Source of the DNA: Neofusicoccum parvum
Taxonomy: Eukaryota; Ascomycota; Dothideomycetes; Botryosphaeriales; Botryosphaeriaceae
Assembly (NCBI GenBank): GCA_020912385.1
Contig: CP087212.1
Location: 62,001 to 126,000, forward strand
Direction of reading: 5' to 3'
Length of the DNA: 64,000 nucleotides
Shown here: positions 22,375 through 33,363 of the stretch, piece after piece
How the letters are laid out: the number at the start of each line of letters is the position of its first letter
How positions within the stretch are numbered: the first letter of the stretch is position 1
The notes under the pieces: generated by a model
Database searches by the model: none
What the model saw: only the letters and a program-made list of their open reading frames with translations
Told to the model about the DNA's origin: nothing
Program-made: the position numbers and the translations under genes

Positions 22375-25300
22375 CTACGGTGGTACGGGCAGAAGGCCAA
22401 GTTGCGCAACGAATGTCCGGTGCTTCTGCTTTGGGAGTGGCTTGGTCAGCCCGTCAGCAAACATGCTGGCAGTAGGGGTCTACTTGAAGTGGATATTGCC
22501 TGCCTGAGTCTCCTGACGCAACCAGTGACTGTGAATGTCCATATGGCGAAGCTTGGTGGCCAATTTTGCCACATTTTCTTCCATGAGGCGTAGGGTCTGC
22601 TTGTTGTCACATTGAACTTGAATGAGATGACCCGGGTTGTAGTCCAGTTGCTTGAAGAGGCGCTTCCACCAGTAGTATTACCTTACTGTTTCCGAGAGGG
22701 CAAGAAGCTCGGCTTCTGTTGTTGATGTAGTGACTGTTGGCTGCTTGGTTGCACGCCAGTCAATGGGAGAGTCATATAACATGAATAGTGACCCTTGGTG
22801 ACTTCGTCTGGTCTCAACGTCATTGGCATATGACGCGTCACTGCTGATTGTGAAGATGTTCTTCTCATCAGAGCTGTTACCGTGGTAGCAGATACTGTGA
22901 TGCTTGGTTCTAGCTAGGTAAGAGAGGACACGTTTGGCGAGATGGATGTGACGCTCAGATGGGTTGCGAAGATACTCTGATAGCCGTATGGAGGCAAATG
23001 CTATATCAGGCCTTGTGCAGACAGCAGCGAAGTTGATAGAGCCGATTATGCTTTGGTAGGCACGAATCTCCTGCGCTGTTACGAGATCATTATTCGTTCT
23101 GATGTCCTCATCTGTAGGGAGAGGGGTTCTTGCGAAAGAGTGGTCCTTGACGCCGTACTTGCTGATTAATCCATTGATGTAGGACTCCTGAGAAAGCCAC
23201 AACTGACGCTTCTCACGGTCCCGGACGATCCTTATGGCAAGGAACCACTGTACTTCTCCCATTGCTCGTATCTTATACACCTTGAAGAGCTTCTCTTAGA
23301 AGGCGTTGGCGTATACTTCGTCCTTCTTCTTAAAAGCAACAATAACATCATCCACAAAGAAGAAAACCAGTAGATAGTCATTGAAATAGAGACATGGAGC
23401 GTCTCCAATAGGGCGTAGTCCCAAGCTCTTGAGCGTCTTACAGAAGTGTTTCTACCATAGCGCCGGTGACTGCTTAAGACCGTAGAGGGCACGGAGGAGA
23501 AGAAGTACGAGTCCTGAAGCAATGTTCATGCCCTTAGGCGGACTGCAATAGACTTCCTCATCCAATGGTACGTGAGGGAACGCATTGACAACGTCATACT
23601 GACGCATCTCGAGGTCAAATGCACAAATGATTGCCAGCAAGAAGCGAAGGATCTTGAAGGCAAGAGTAGCGGCGTACGTGTCCTGATAGGTGTGCTAAAG
23701 GTCTCCTCTGATACAGATACGCGCTTTGAACTTGATGAGGTTTCCTTTCTCATCAAATTTGTAGGTGTAGACCTAGGTAAGAGGGATGACTTGCTTCCCT
23801 ACTTTCCTAGCATTGAGAATAGGCACTCTCTTCCAAACCTCCTAATGCTCATTTTTCTTGAGAGCCTCATCCATAGCCTCCACGAACTGATCCTTGAATG
23901 GATGCGTCATGAGTTCTGAATGGTTGCTTAGTGGTGGCGGTAGTTGGTCCTTGTGGATCTTCGGCATTGGTTCTCTCATAGAGAGGCCCGCCACAAAGGC
24001 CTTGAGGTAGGATTGGTCGTCCCAGTTGTTGTTTTCAATCACTGCTGCTTGAGCCCTGCGTTAATGGCGTATTCTAGGGCCTTGAATGATGTTTTCAGGT
24101 GTGAAGTACCCTGAAATCATATCCGCTCTTGGTGCCCTGTTGCCAACTTCGGCTGTAGCGAGAGGGTCGGTGTCGTATTATGCAGGTAGAAGACGCCGTT
24201 GTGGTAGTTGTGAATCACCCCCTGAGTCTTGAGGGGTTTCTGGCCCTGGAGACTCGTCTTGTGGTGGCGTTGAGGACTCACATGAATCCTCAGTGGGTAT
24301 TGGAGTGGGCATTTGACCTTCAGTAGTATCTGCACCCACCCCCTCACCTTCAGATTCGCTTGTATCAGGAGTTGTGATACCTTCAAGCTCTGAATCTTCA
24401 GTGTCTGAGTTGGAGAGGTGAATTCTTGGCCGTTCCAGCGTATAAGGCTCTTCTTCTACTTCTAGCACTTCATGATAGTGCTCAATGTGGTTTGGGGAGT
24501 ACCTTGAGTTCTCATCAAAGGTGACGTCCCGTGTGCGAATGATTCTGTCCTCTGGAGGAAACCAGATGCGGTAAATATTCGTGGAATCGTATCCCACAAG
24601 GTAGCCCACAAGAGCACGTTCCTTGAGCTTCTCAGTGCGAGGTATGTGCTTATCCAGTGCATATGCTTTGCAGCCATATACACGTAGATGCGAGACATTG
24701 GGCTTCTTCCTATGAAGTAACTCAAATGGAGTCCTCCAGCCTAGCCGGCGGGAAGGGGTACGATTGAAGATGTATACTGCCGCTTGGACAGTCTCAGGCC
24801 ACAGGCGATCTGGCAGGTTAGCGCCCACTCGCAAAGCTCTTGCCTTGAGAATGATGAGATGGCCTGACTGCTCAGAGTTCCCGTTCTGCTGAGGTGTGTA
24901 AGGTGATGATGTCTCCCAAGTAATGCCCCGTCTTCTAAGCTCCTGACTAAATGTATGACCAAGCGATTTCTCGCCGTCAGAGCGTAGGAAGGCTGTTTGG
25001 CAATCAAAGCGAACTTTGAGGAGTTGCAAGAAGTCCAGAATGATATCTGGTACTTCTGATTTGAGCGCATGGGTCTTGGCCAGCGTGAAGTTGATCTCAG
25101 TACACTCTAGATGCGTGATATACTGATCACCGTTGAAGGCCTGGATCATGCTAGTCATGTCGACTGATGCTCGAAAGAATGGCTTGCTGCGTGACTCCTC
25201 ATGTGCGGGAGAGCGTGAAACCAATTGGTATGCCTTGGTCAGAGCGCAGGTGTCATAATGCTGAGGCAATGAAGTGTCCTCCTAGATCATGATACCGTCA

Positions 25301-26877
25301 GTTGCCTCTGGAAGGGCTTGAATAGTGTTTTTGCCAGCATGGGCAAAGATGGTGTGCAGTGTTTCTGCAGGAAGTGTGCGAATAGCTACACCTGCCTTGA
25401 TACTGCCTGAATCCTGCTGGGGATGATCTGTCTTATTGAGCTCAATGAAGAACAGATCCTGATGGATCACGAAGCGATAGACCGTCCGACCCTTGCGGTG
25501 GAGGTGCATATGGTAAGTGTCCATGTCCAGGCCTTTGCGTTTGGCTCTGGTAATTGAAATGAGGTTGGCCATAAAGGTAGGGACGTAAGCAACATCTCTT
25601 AATATAAGAGGCTTGATTCCCTGTGGTCCCATGGCGTTAACCGTAACGTCACCGAAACAGGTGACTGGAAGCGTGACGTTGCCGCTTGTAATGGTGTCCT
25701 TTAGAGTAGCATCACGAGTCTTTGTGAAGCGATGCTCCATGTGACGGTTGCACACATGATGAGACGAGCCTAAATCGAGAATCCATGACTGCTCAAGAGT
25801 GGTGGCTGCAACACTGCTCTTGCTTGAGAAAGCTGTTCTGATAACCGTGGCTAAGGAGTGCTGTGAGTCGTCAGATGAGTCCTGCCCGCCGTCCTCAGTG
25901 GTTGAGGTCTGCTTTGAGGTCTGCTTTGGCTCCTTATCTGTATTGGGCTGAGTTGGATTGATGCTCTTATACCGTAAAATGGCAGCATCAACTGTTGCCT
26001 TAATTCGAGGATTCTTCAAGGCTTTGGCGACCTTCGCTTGTGCTTCCTTGCTTGGCACCCAACCTGAAGGACGTGCGTCCTTGTTGAGGTAAGGGCATTC
26101 ATGGTACCAATGAGTGGCACCACATTAACACTTTAGAGTTGTCTTGCCTTGCTCTCCGCCACGAAAGGTAGCAGTAAAGGCTGAAACAGACTTCCCTTCT
26201 ACCAATGCAAGGGTACGGTAGCGTTGACGATAGTGCTCCGTTAGGTAGGTGAGCTCAAGGACCTTAGTAGGGTTTCTCTAAATCTCGGTCATGAGGCCAA
26301 CAGTGAACTCTGAATCGACGTACGATAATGCAGTAAGGAATGCAATAGCACCGTCGTTGCCGTTTACGTGTGGCAACTCATGGACCTTCGCCCTACGGGC
26401 GAGATTCTCCCACTCAGAAAGCTACTTGAGAATGTTCTAACGCTTAGGAGGCTTCCTCAACTCGTCGAGTTGTAGAACGAGGGTCTGGCGCGTGAGGAAA
26501 TCTGAAGGAGCGATATACTGCTTCAGGACCTTCAGGTAGTAATAGGGAGAGGAGGACTCGGCTCCGCGAAGGACTAGAAGAAGATAGGAGGTAACAGAGT
26601 CTTCAATGAGGTCTGAAAGATCATTGAGAGATCTCTTCTGCTCCTTATACTCCTTCAGCTTGATTCTGTAGAGGTCGAGTGCTTCCCTACTCTGAGTTAA
26701 AGGAATGGTTGGCTTCGTTTCTGTCGTCGGAAGCGTCGGCTTTGCTGGATCAACAAGTTCCCAGATGTCAGCCTTCTGTGCACGTCCTTTGATGATCGAA
26801 TACCAATCTTCCCATTGCTGTGAGCCCTTCAGGACTATTACAGTCTTTGAGGAGCTCATAGCGTCGAGATGGGTCAA
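22375..26877 (-). pseudogene. Copia-1 gag-pol polyprotein, multiple nonsense codons
   Basis: One frame of about 1501 codons runs from ATG 26877 to TAG 22375-22377. In order it holds gag (VLKGSQQWEDWYSIIKGRA), a degenerate CCHC (about 26110-26130), protease (WILDLGSSHHVC near 25780, where the usual DSG/DTG reads DLG), integrase (24178-25269, with TPQQNGNSEQSG), RT (FVDDVIV near 23350) and RNase H (STTEAELLALSETVR near 22690). About a dozen interruptions are all TAA or TAG, none TGA, and the frame never shifts. Many fit CAA/CAG->TAA/TAG. The element is therefore dead in cis despite its young LTRs. Confidence 0.88.
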
Positions 26878-27125
26878 TCAGACAGTTCAAAGATGCTTAA
26901 ATAAAGCAAGAGAAGTGCACAGTCAATGATAGATGATCAAAGGACTCTTATTTGATGATAATAAAGCAAAGCGGAGGTTCCGTGATGCTCTTTGAGAGAG
27001 AAAGAGGGTAGAAATACCAAAAGTGCTGCCCGGATGCCGCGGAACAGCGAAAAAACCACTTAAAAGAGGTTTAGGAGGATCGTAGCGTTGACAGAAGGCA
27101 TCTAATGCGCTTCCGGGCTCATAAC

Positions 27126-27263
27126 TGTTGAAAATTGGCGCGGTGCAGAATGTAGTACGATTCTTGGCATAAGCTGGTGAGGGGGGCAGGAGAGGTGCCC
27201 GCCTTATACTCAAGCTCAAAGCTATACCTAATCTAGCAACTAACGTACACGTGATTTCCAACA
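27126..27263 (-). repeat. Copia-1 5' LTR (138 bp)
   Basis: Same 138 bases as 22033-22170. Followed on the plus strand by the CTAGA target copy (27264-27268). Confidence 0.9.
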
Positions 27264-28349
27264 CTAGAACAAGCGTTTGGCGACCATAATCGTCGTGAGA
27301 CGGCACTTCGAAAACTCTATGAGCTCAAGTAGACTAACAAGTCTTTTAGCTGGTACGCCGCGAAGTACTAGCGCCTTTGCACTGAACTTGACATGTTACC
27401 GGAAGGTCGCAAGGTAGAGTTTTAGTATGGACTCTTATAGGAGCTTAAGAAAGGCCTCTTCGCAGTCGCAACCACAATTAGAGCTATGCCTTTCCACCAA
27501 ATGGTAAGCCATATTTAGCAGATTGATAACGAGCGCTTATGGGCCGAACGCCGCCCTACTCGCTATGCATATTCATTAGAATTATAGTCGCAGCCATCAC
27601 TCACACAACCAACCCCTATGACGTCGACTCTAGCAGCTCCGGTTCCAGCTCTAGCGCTTATACAGCCAGAAGCTCCCATCGGTATTAGCGCAGTTGCTAT
27701 TAACAGGCTGGCCATTAGCAAGCGTTACAACCCACGGAATGGTGATCTTGTTTAGATCTTCGCTGCATCACTTTGTGATATTGATATTGCGCTCAATCCA
27801 TCGAAGAAACCAAAGCCGAATCCTTTTAACAAGCTTCCCAAGCAGTACTACGAGTTCCTTGAGGTCTTTAGCAAAGAGTTATCCGATAAGCTACCTCCTT
27901 ACCGCCAGTATGACCATAAGATCCTACTACAGAAGGATGATGAAGGCAAGGAGAAACAGCCGCCATTCGGCCCCCTCTACAACATGTCTTATGGCGAGCT
28001 GCTTGTCTTAAAAAGGACTCTCGAAGAGAACCTCTCTAAAGGCTTTATTCGAGCAAGCTCATCACCCGCTATAGCACTAGTTCTCTTTGCTCGCAAGCCA
28101 GGAGGAGGACTACGCTTTTATATCGACTACCGTAGACTTAACGAGATCACAGTAAAGAACCGCTATCCACTACCTTTATTCCGCGAGACTCTCGATAAGC
28201 TATTACGTACCACAGTGTATACTAAGCTAGATATTGTTACTATATTTTATAAGCTTCGCGTTGCAAAAGGAGAAGAATGGAAGACCGCCTTTAGAACTCG
28301 TTGGGGTCTGTATGAATGGCTCGTCATGCCCTTTAGTCTCTCCAATGCC

Positions 28350-28354
28350 CTAGC
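28350..28354. repeat. Target duplication of solo LTR, left
   Basis: CTAGC, repeated at 28804-28808. Confidence 0.8.
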
Positions 28355-28803
28355 TGTAACGGCGGGCCTCTGCCTCTAAGGATCAAACACCAAGAGGGTG
28401 GTAAGCCGTGTAGGGTTTACCTTGAGTGGGTACAAGGTAGGGGAGAGAACAAGTGTGAACGGATACACGTGACTGAGCACTGCGTGCGAAGGCCGTGTTA
28501 CCAATAGAGTCCAAATTCTATTGCGAAGTTGACCACGAAGGTCAGAGCTATACTAAGGAGTGTGGTTTATATACGTATGAGAGTTCTATACAATCTGTGG
28601 TTCATGGAGTTCATGCTGTAGGGTCTTCTGAACCGTCTGAACTGGAGTTCAGAGGTTCATTCTGCCAAGCCCGTATAAACTGGTGAACTAGTAGGGCATC
28701 ACGTGATCTTCGCCTGTCTGGAGGGATCTTCCGCGGCGTTTGTTCACGCCCCGCTTATCCTTCTTCTCTACCTTTCCTACCCTGTGAAGGCTGCGCCGTA
28801 ACA
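28355..28803 (+). mobile_element. Solo LTR (449 bp) inside Gypsy RT
   Basis: Begins TGTAACGGCGGGCC and ends GCTGCGCCGTAACA, so it has TG...CA ends with near-perfect short inverted repeats. It is flanked by the 5-bp duplication CTAGC (28350-28354, 28804-28808). Removing LTR plus one target copy joins the Gypsy RT frame. It is about 90% alike by eye to 51055-51509. No internal element sequence is present in the window. Confidence 0.9.
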
Positions 28804-29684
28804 CTAGCCTCATGGCAGCACTACATTAACGACGTTCTACATGATCTACTCGAGGTCTGTTATACCGCGTACGTTGACGATATCTTAATCTATAGTGACA
28901 ACCTTTAGAATTACCGCAAGCATGTTAAACAAGTCCTCCAACGCCTACGTGATGCCGGCCTTCAACTAGATATCTCCAAGTGCGAATTCGAGGTTGATAC
29001 TATTAAGTACCTAGACTTGATCATTAACGCAAAGCACGGTCTACGCATGGACCCAGACAAAGTCTCAGTGATCACCAATTGGGAGCAACCTCGTTGTATC
29101 AAAGATGTCCAATCTTTCCTCGGTTTCTCCAACTTCTACAGACGTTTTATTAAGAACTTCGCGAAGATTATACAGCCCTTAACCAAGCTTACTACTAAGG
29201 CGATGGAGAACATTAGCTTCTAATGGACAGCTCAAGCAAATACCGCTTTCAATCAGCTAAAGCAAGCTTTTCTTAGTACACCAATACTCAAGCATTTCGA
29301 CCCAGAAGCTGAACTGCAGCTCGTACTCGAAACTGATGCATCTAATTACGTCTCAGCTGGAGTTTTATCTCAATACGATAAGTAAGGAGTACTTTATCGT
29401 ATTGCCTTCTTCTTAAAGAAGCACTCACCAGCCGAATGTAATTACGAGATATACGATAAGGAGCTCCTAGCTATCATCCGCTACTTTGAAGAATGGAGAG
29501 CAGAGCTTGAAGGCAATACAACTAGCCTACTAATCAAGGTTATCACTGACCATAAGAACCTTGAGTACTTTATGACGTCCAAGCAACTTAGTCGTCGTCA
29601 AGCACGCTAGAGCGAGTTTCTCTCCCGCTTCGACTTCCAGATTGAGTATATAAAAGGCAAGTATTTCTACGCTGCACATCGGCT

Positions 29685-29836
29685 AAGACTACGGCGGTTT
29701 CTTTTGGGAGCAACTCGCGGTACTTGCCCCGTAGATGGCTTCGAACCTGGTCTAAACAGACAGCGTACTTGCAGCTCTTGCAAACTAACAAGCGGTATTC
29801 GGAAAGATAGAAGAAGTATTCGTTTGATTGCGCCAT
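29685..29836 (-). pseudogene. OrsD/DUF3505-like N-terminal fragment
   Basis: The minus strand from ATG 29836 reads MAQSNEYFFYLSEYRLLVC and then CKSCKYAVCLDQVRSHL and RGKYRELLPKE. This is the start of the OrsD-like (DUF3505) family with its C2H2-like finger. The second zinc histidine reads Tyr (TAC for CAC), which fits a CpA->TpA change. Coding similarity stops after about 50 residues, where the decayed Gypsy begins. The function of OrsD proteins is not established. The family is multi-copy in fungi and this piece is not functional. Confidence 0.6.
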
Positions 29837-30172
29837 GGTTTGTCGCTAGTGAAATGGCGATGGCGAAAGAACGTTGCTTTTTCCTCAGTAATAGAAGATG
29901 TCGTAGAAAGAAAAAACTGGCTAACTAGACGCGTCAAGGCTATTTTCGCACGCGGATTCCAGTGCGTTTCTAGCGCGTCAAACAAGGTTTAATTACGGGT
30001 CGACTGTCTATTCTATCTATTTTCTACTTGGTGCACTGTTAAAACGAGGATGTGCGGCAGAATGTTAGCGAGGTGAGGGGGCGGTGAGGCGCGGGAAGGC
30101 TTATGCGAAAACGGAAAGACCCCTGCGCAGTGGATTTAGAAGAGCGCGGTGGATTGGAGCATATATCTTAGG
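29837..30172 (-). repeat. OrsD-associated upstream repeat, copy 2
   Basis: The 5' flank of the OrsD-like fragment, ending GAGCATATATCTTAGG. The same end is found at about 1480-1497 and 50130-50145, with different sequence beyond it in each case. Confidence 0.6.
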
Positions 30173-30964
30173 ATTTGGGTCTTTGGTTAGGCTCATTCGG
30201 CTGGGCCTCGTACTCTCGAAAGAACTGTTGTCAGTATCGTAGGAATTTCAGCCTTGGCTGGTTCTCTTCGTCATTGTTTTTACTGAATAGATCCTCCATT
30301 TGGCAGTCTTCCTTCTCGGACTGTATCTGGGTTCTAACTCAGAATCATCTATTACTGGGATCAGCTTCCTATACAAGTGAAATCACTCCGGCTTTGCTTA
30401 CCCTAAGCAGTTTCTCCACTTCTATACCAATCTCAGTAACTACGGAATTTGGGCAGAAAAGGGACTTGGCGAAGTACAAGTACTTTGACGGCATCGGCAA
30501 TCTTGCTACTGTTCGCGATCCCAATCACCCGCTCCAAGTGCACCGCACGCATCTAGAAGTGAATTTCGGAAAACAGATGCGGCGTAGCTCCTCTAGCAAG
30601 CCATTTGGAGCAGAGCCGAATCTTCTAGAATCCTTCTTTGTCTAGGTTGCCGACAATGATGGCCATTACATCGTATGGAAGCCGAGCTCCTGGGGAGCTC
30701 GTGCCGGAAACAGGCGGCATCGTCTGGCGGTGAACATCGGATGCAAAAGAGTTTCAACTGCGCAAAGGTCTTACGCGAGGTCGAGATGAGAAAACTAACG
30801 ATGTTGGGAAGGGGCAGAGAGAGCGCAGGAAAGGGCGATCTGTCAATGAAACGGAATAAATTTTCACTTGGCTTGGTAGGTTTTAGCTCTCGCTTGGCGT
30901 CCAGGCCCCATGTCCCAATTAGGTATCTGCGTCACCTATAACTACGGCGGCTATGGACGTGTAC
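30173..30964. other. Unassigned region
   Basis: Several short open frames exist on both strands (the longest is 30175-30645 plus). The minus strand has a charged stretch (QMEDLFSKNNDEENQPR) near 30250-30310. I recognise no family and cannot choose a coding strand. Confidence 0.3.
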
Positions 30965-31032
30965 TGTCAGAATATAAGGTAGATTAGCACGCACTAGTAA
31001 CAGTGCGACGTCGTACTTTTACAAGTTCGACA
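30965..31032 (+). repeat. Solo 68-bp LTR of the TRIM family
   Basis: Starts TGTCAGAATATAAGG and ends CAAGTTCGACA. It differs at a few bases from the LTRs of the TRIM at 33364-33740. The flanks TGTAC and TATAC could be a target duplication with one change. Confidence 0.7.
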
Positions 31033-31473
31033 TATACCCATCGCCTAATCAAACTACACTAAGCCTAATCGAGCAACAAATAGATAGTAACAAACGCGGC
31101 GCAGTGGCTTATCGATAAGGAGAGTCCATGCTATAGTAGCTTGAACCGTGCACGATACGTACCACCGAAATTCCTACGCCGCAGGAGAACGGAATAAAAT
31201 CCGCACCTGGGAATGCGCTATTTATCCAGCTACTCGGCACTGTTGTTTGAAGAGCCAACGTGTACGTGCTGTGCCGCTGCTGCCTACAATGTCGATCTTA
31301 TCGGAAGAGAGGATGTCTCACAATCATCCCTGTTCACACAGCCCACTTTGCATGCAGTTTGCCAGAAGCGTTCACTTTCGATTGGCGGTGTGGAATGGAA
31401 CAAATAGCCAGATCTCTCAAGCAATTTTTAATTTGTCGTTAGTGCGAGCCTCAACAACCTGTAGGCTAGTAAA
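31033..31473. other. No gene seen
   Basis: Overlapping short frames around 31148-31470 have no recognisable domain. The sequence just before 31474 may be the promoter of the DUF6606 fragment. Confidence 0.3.
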
Positions 31474-31875
31474 ATGGCAACTCCGCGTTTGAACGCTAAA
31501 TCTTTGGGAATTCTCCTCAACCATGTCGTTTTTCCAGAGCAGCTACACTCAAGACACGAAGGCGACACGCGCGCCCCCGAAAGAGACCTTGTTGATGGCT
31601 TGATCAAGGCTGCTGGAGCTCTGGTTGTCATCGCTTCAGATACTGATACAGCCATATGGGAAGACGCGCGGAAAACATTTCTTGCCGCTAGAAATTTGAA
31701 TAACGATACTGACGTGGAGGGCCTTGAGAAAATTTCCATCTTAGAATCCTTTCGGCAGCTTAGGCCGAACGAGTCTCTGATTCTGCACGTGAGGGAGCAG
31801 AACGCGGGCCTGCTGATTAAAAGGTTTCTCGTCTACAGCCCGCGTGTAAGGCTCCTGAGTCTACTGCAGTCCTAG
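31474..31875 (+). pseudogene. DUF6606 N-terminal fragment
   Basis: The frame is 133 aa from ATG 31474. It has ILLNHVVFPEQL near the start, an acidic helical middle, and a conserved-looking block LRPNESLILHVREQNAGLLI at residues about 95-115. I recognise this as the N-terminal DUF6606 region of the very large (about 3000-aa) fungal proteins that continue with DUF3638 and DUF3645. Nothing of those later domains follows here, and the last roughly 15 residues look unrelated. So it is a truncated copy, not a working gene. The function of the full-length family is unknown. Confidence 0.6.
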
Positions 31876-32507
31876 AGGTGCGAACCACCTGCTCCTTGCA
31901 GGCGAGTAGCATGCGAGGTCGTACAAGTCACGTAACCCTCGCTTAGCTAGATATGACCACCTGGCCCATGGGCCAGTCCGAATCCCCTAAGGATTCGTCT
32001 GTCAATGGAAGCCAACTGCTTATGTGCCATCTCTGAACTCCCTGTTTTCCTCCAGTCCTCACATTGAGATATTAGTATACAAAGTCGCGCAATATTATTA
32101 GGGTGCGTAGCTCGGTTGTATGCGCAGCTCGCTTATCAACGACGTTTTCTAATTTCATATTAAAATCTGTTCCAGTTTTGTTAGTAACTGGGGGCTGAAG
32201 TGCGCAGCATATCCTTGCGTGCCTAGGGAGAGAAAACGAAGATGTAGAAGACTCTGATTTCTGAAGGTAGTAACTACTGTGGCTTAAATACATGACTGTT
32301 GGGTACAAATTGGGTAGACATTGGGTAGATATTGAGCAGTAGCAGTGAGCACGGAGCAAGTTGGGTAGTAGGTAGGTGCCTAAATTGCCACCGTATGCCC
32401 AAGTGATGCCTAAACCGTTACAGTTTGATTCTCGATATAATGAAAAATGAGATGAAGCCATGACAAGAAAAGGAAGAAACAATTAACCGGGAACAAAAAC
32501 GGATCTA
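31876..32507. other. Non-coding stretch with a short TTGGGTAGA repeat
   Basis: Near 32290-32380 the motif TTGGGTAGA/TTGGGTAGT recurs four times. No recognisable gene. A 136-codon minus frame (32072-32482) has no domain and atypical composition. Confidence 0.35.
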
Positions 32508-33358
32508 CTAATTTTTCCCTTCCCTGAACTCTAACTGTAGCTTTCTAAGAAAGTCTGGCTTAAAGAGCCTAGCGATGTCTTTTAGTTTTGTCTCTCTAAT
32601 TCTCTCATCACTTGCTAGTGCTAGATAGGTAGAGTTCGGCGGGGTGGAACTATTAGGATCATCCACTATGGTCTGCAAAAGTCAAGGATATGTCAATTCC
32701 GCTCCGGGTAGATACGCCTCTATTTCTTTAAGCTCAGGGCGTGCAGTAAGGAGCACCGCTCTTAAGAATCGTGTAGACTCTTCGTTAAGATCTAGGATTC
32801 TGCAAAATCGTTAGTGTAATTCGAAATCAAGGCTTTAGGGTACATACTCTCTACGCGAAACGCTTCTAGATAAGTCTTTGACTTGTTCGGGCGGATTTTA
32901 AGCTATAAGATCCAGCGCCGGCGACTGATTTCCCGTTCCGTACAGAGGCAGTAAGAGGAGAGACCTTAATTTACACCGATCTCCACGCCCGTATCGTGGA
33001 CTAAGAAGATAATGCAGTGTTTTACCTTCCTTTAGGTTCTAGTTCAATTCGTTCCATATAGTAACTTCATCTAAATCTATCTGGGATACGATCCTGTCTG
33101 CGTACTCTTTCCTCACTAAAGCATCAGCACTCTAGCCATTTTTCCCGCTTCCCTCGCCCTGAACCGGCTTCTGTAAGCCTTTCCTCTGGTTCGATATCCT
33201 CTAGGCATTGTGCTTCTTTTTCTCGGCTGCCATTACGACCTGCTTAGAATTTTTTTACTCTTCAAACTTCTCGAAGTAGAAAAGCTGGCACTTGAATTTA
33301 GTAAATTACGCAAGGAACGAGACTTTCTCGTATTTCCTTATCTGCAGGTGGAGATTGA

Positions 33359-33363
33359 CGAGA
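33359..33363. repeat. Target duplication of TRIM, left
   Basis: CGAGA, repeated at 33741-33745. Confidence 0.75.

Larger units (their letters stand above)
22033..27263 (-). mobile_element. Copia-1, complete Copia element with identical LTRs
   Basis: The element is 5231 bp, minus-oriented, with 138-bp LTRs at 22033-22170 and 27126-27263 that I read as identical. A 5-bp target duplication CTAGA flanks it. The primer-binding site just inside the 5' LTR (27125 downward on the minus strand) begins GTTATGAGCCCGGAAGCG, and a polypurine tract ending GGGGGTG precedes the 3' LTR. The single polyprotein frame carries about a dozen TAA/TAG stops but no frameshift. It is inserted in Gypsy gag. Confidence 0.92.
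21248..27640 (+). pseudogene. Gypsy gag, split by Copia-1
   Basis: The coding pieces are 21248-22032 and 27264 to about 27640. The frame continues across the Copia-1 insertion site (LLWSL before, LEQAFGDHNRRETALRKLYEL after). At least eight TAG/TAA codons interrupt it. The fold is the retrotransposon gag capsid family of fungal Gypsy elements. Confidence 0.75.
21248..29685 (+). mobile_element. Decayed Gypsy element, carrying Copia-1 and a solo LTR
   Basis: The gag-like frame begins MSGMWPDVTGDDAW near 21248 and contains the conserved KLPDVLVFKGEKKEYLNWR segment. It is cut at 22032 by Copia-1 and resumes at 27264. The pol frame then runs through RT (FIRASSSPAIALVLFARKP, IDYRRLNEITVKNRYPLP), is cut at 28354 by a solo LTR, and resumes at 28804 with the YVDDILIYS box and RNase H ([19 protein letters not shown]). 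It stops near 29685 at the OrsD-like fragment, so integrase and the 3' LTR are absent. A zinc knuckle and aspartic protease are not found between gag and RT. Many TAG/TAA stops. Confidence 0.85.
27700..29685 (+). pseudogene. Gypsy pol (RT and RNase H), split by a solo LTR
   Basis: The pieces are about 27700-28354 and 28804-29685. RT fingers and palm are recognisable, with YVDD in the second piece near 28870, followed by RNase H and [11 protein letters not shown]. The typical MPFGLTNAPATFQ segment is where the solo LTR sits (SLSNALA before, LASWQHYIND after). There are three or more in-frame stops. The coding similarity ends at about 29685, short of integrase. Confidence 0.8.

Noticed and set aside
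28355..28803. The 28355-28803 and 51055-51509 repeats as DNA transposons (MITEs) because of inverted ends
   Set aside because: The inverted ends are short and TG...CA, and a 5-bp duplication is present at 28350. Both are normal for LTRs.
30175..30645. 156-codon plus-strand frame as a gene
   Set aside because: No domain, odd composition, and it starts at the end of a repeat. The opposite strand looks equally plausible.
32072..32482. 136-codon minus-strand frame as a gene
   Set aside because: No recognisable motif. It overlaps a short TTGGGTAGA repeat and non-coding flanks.
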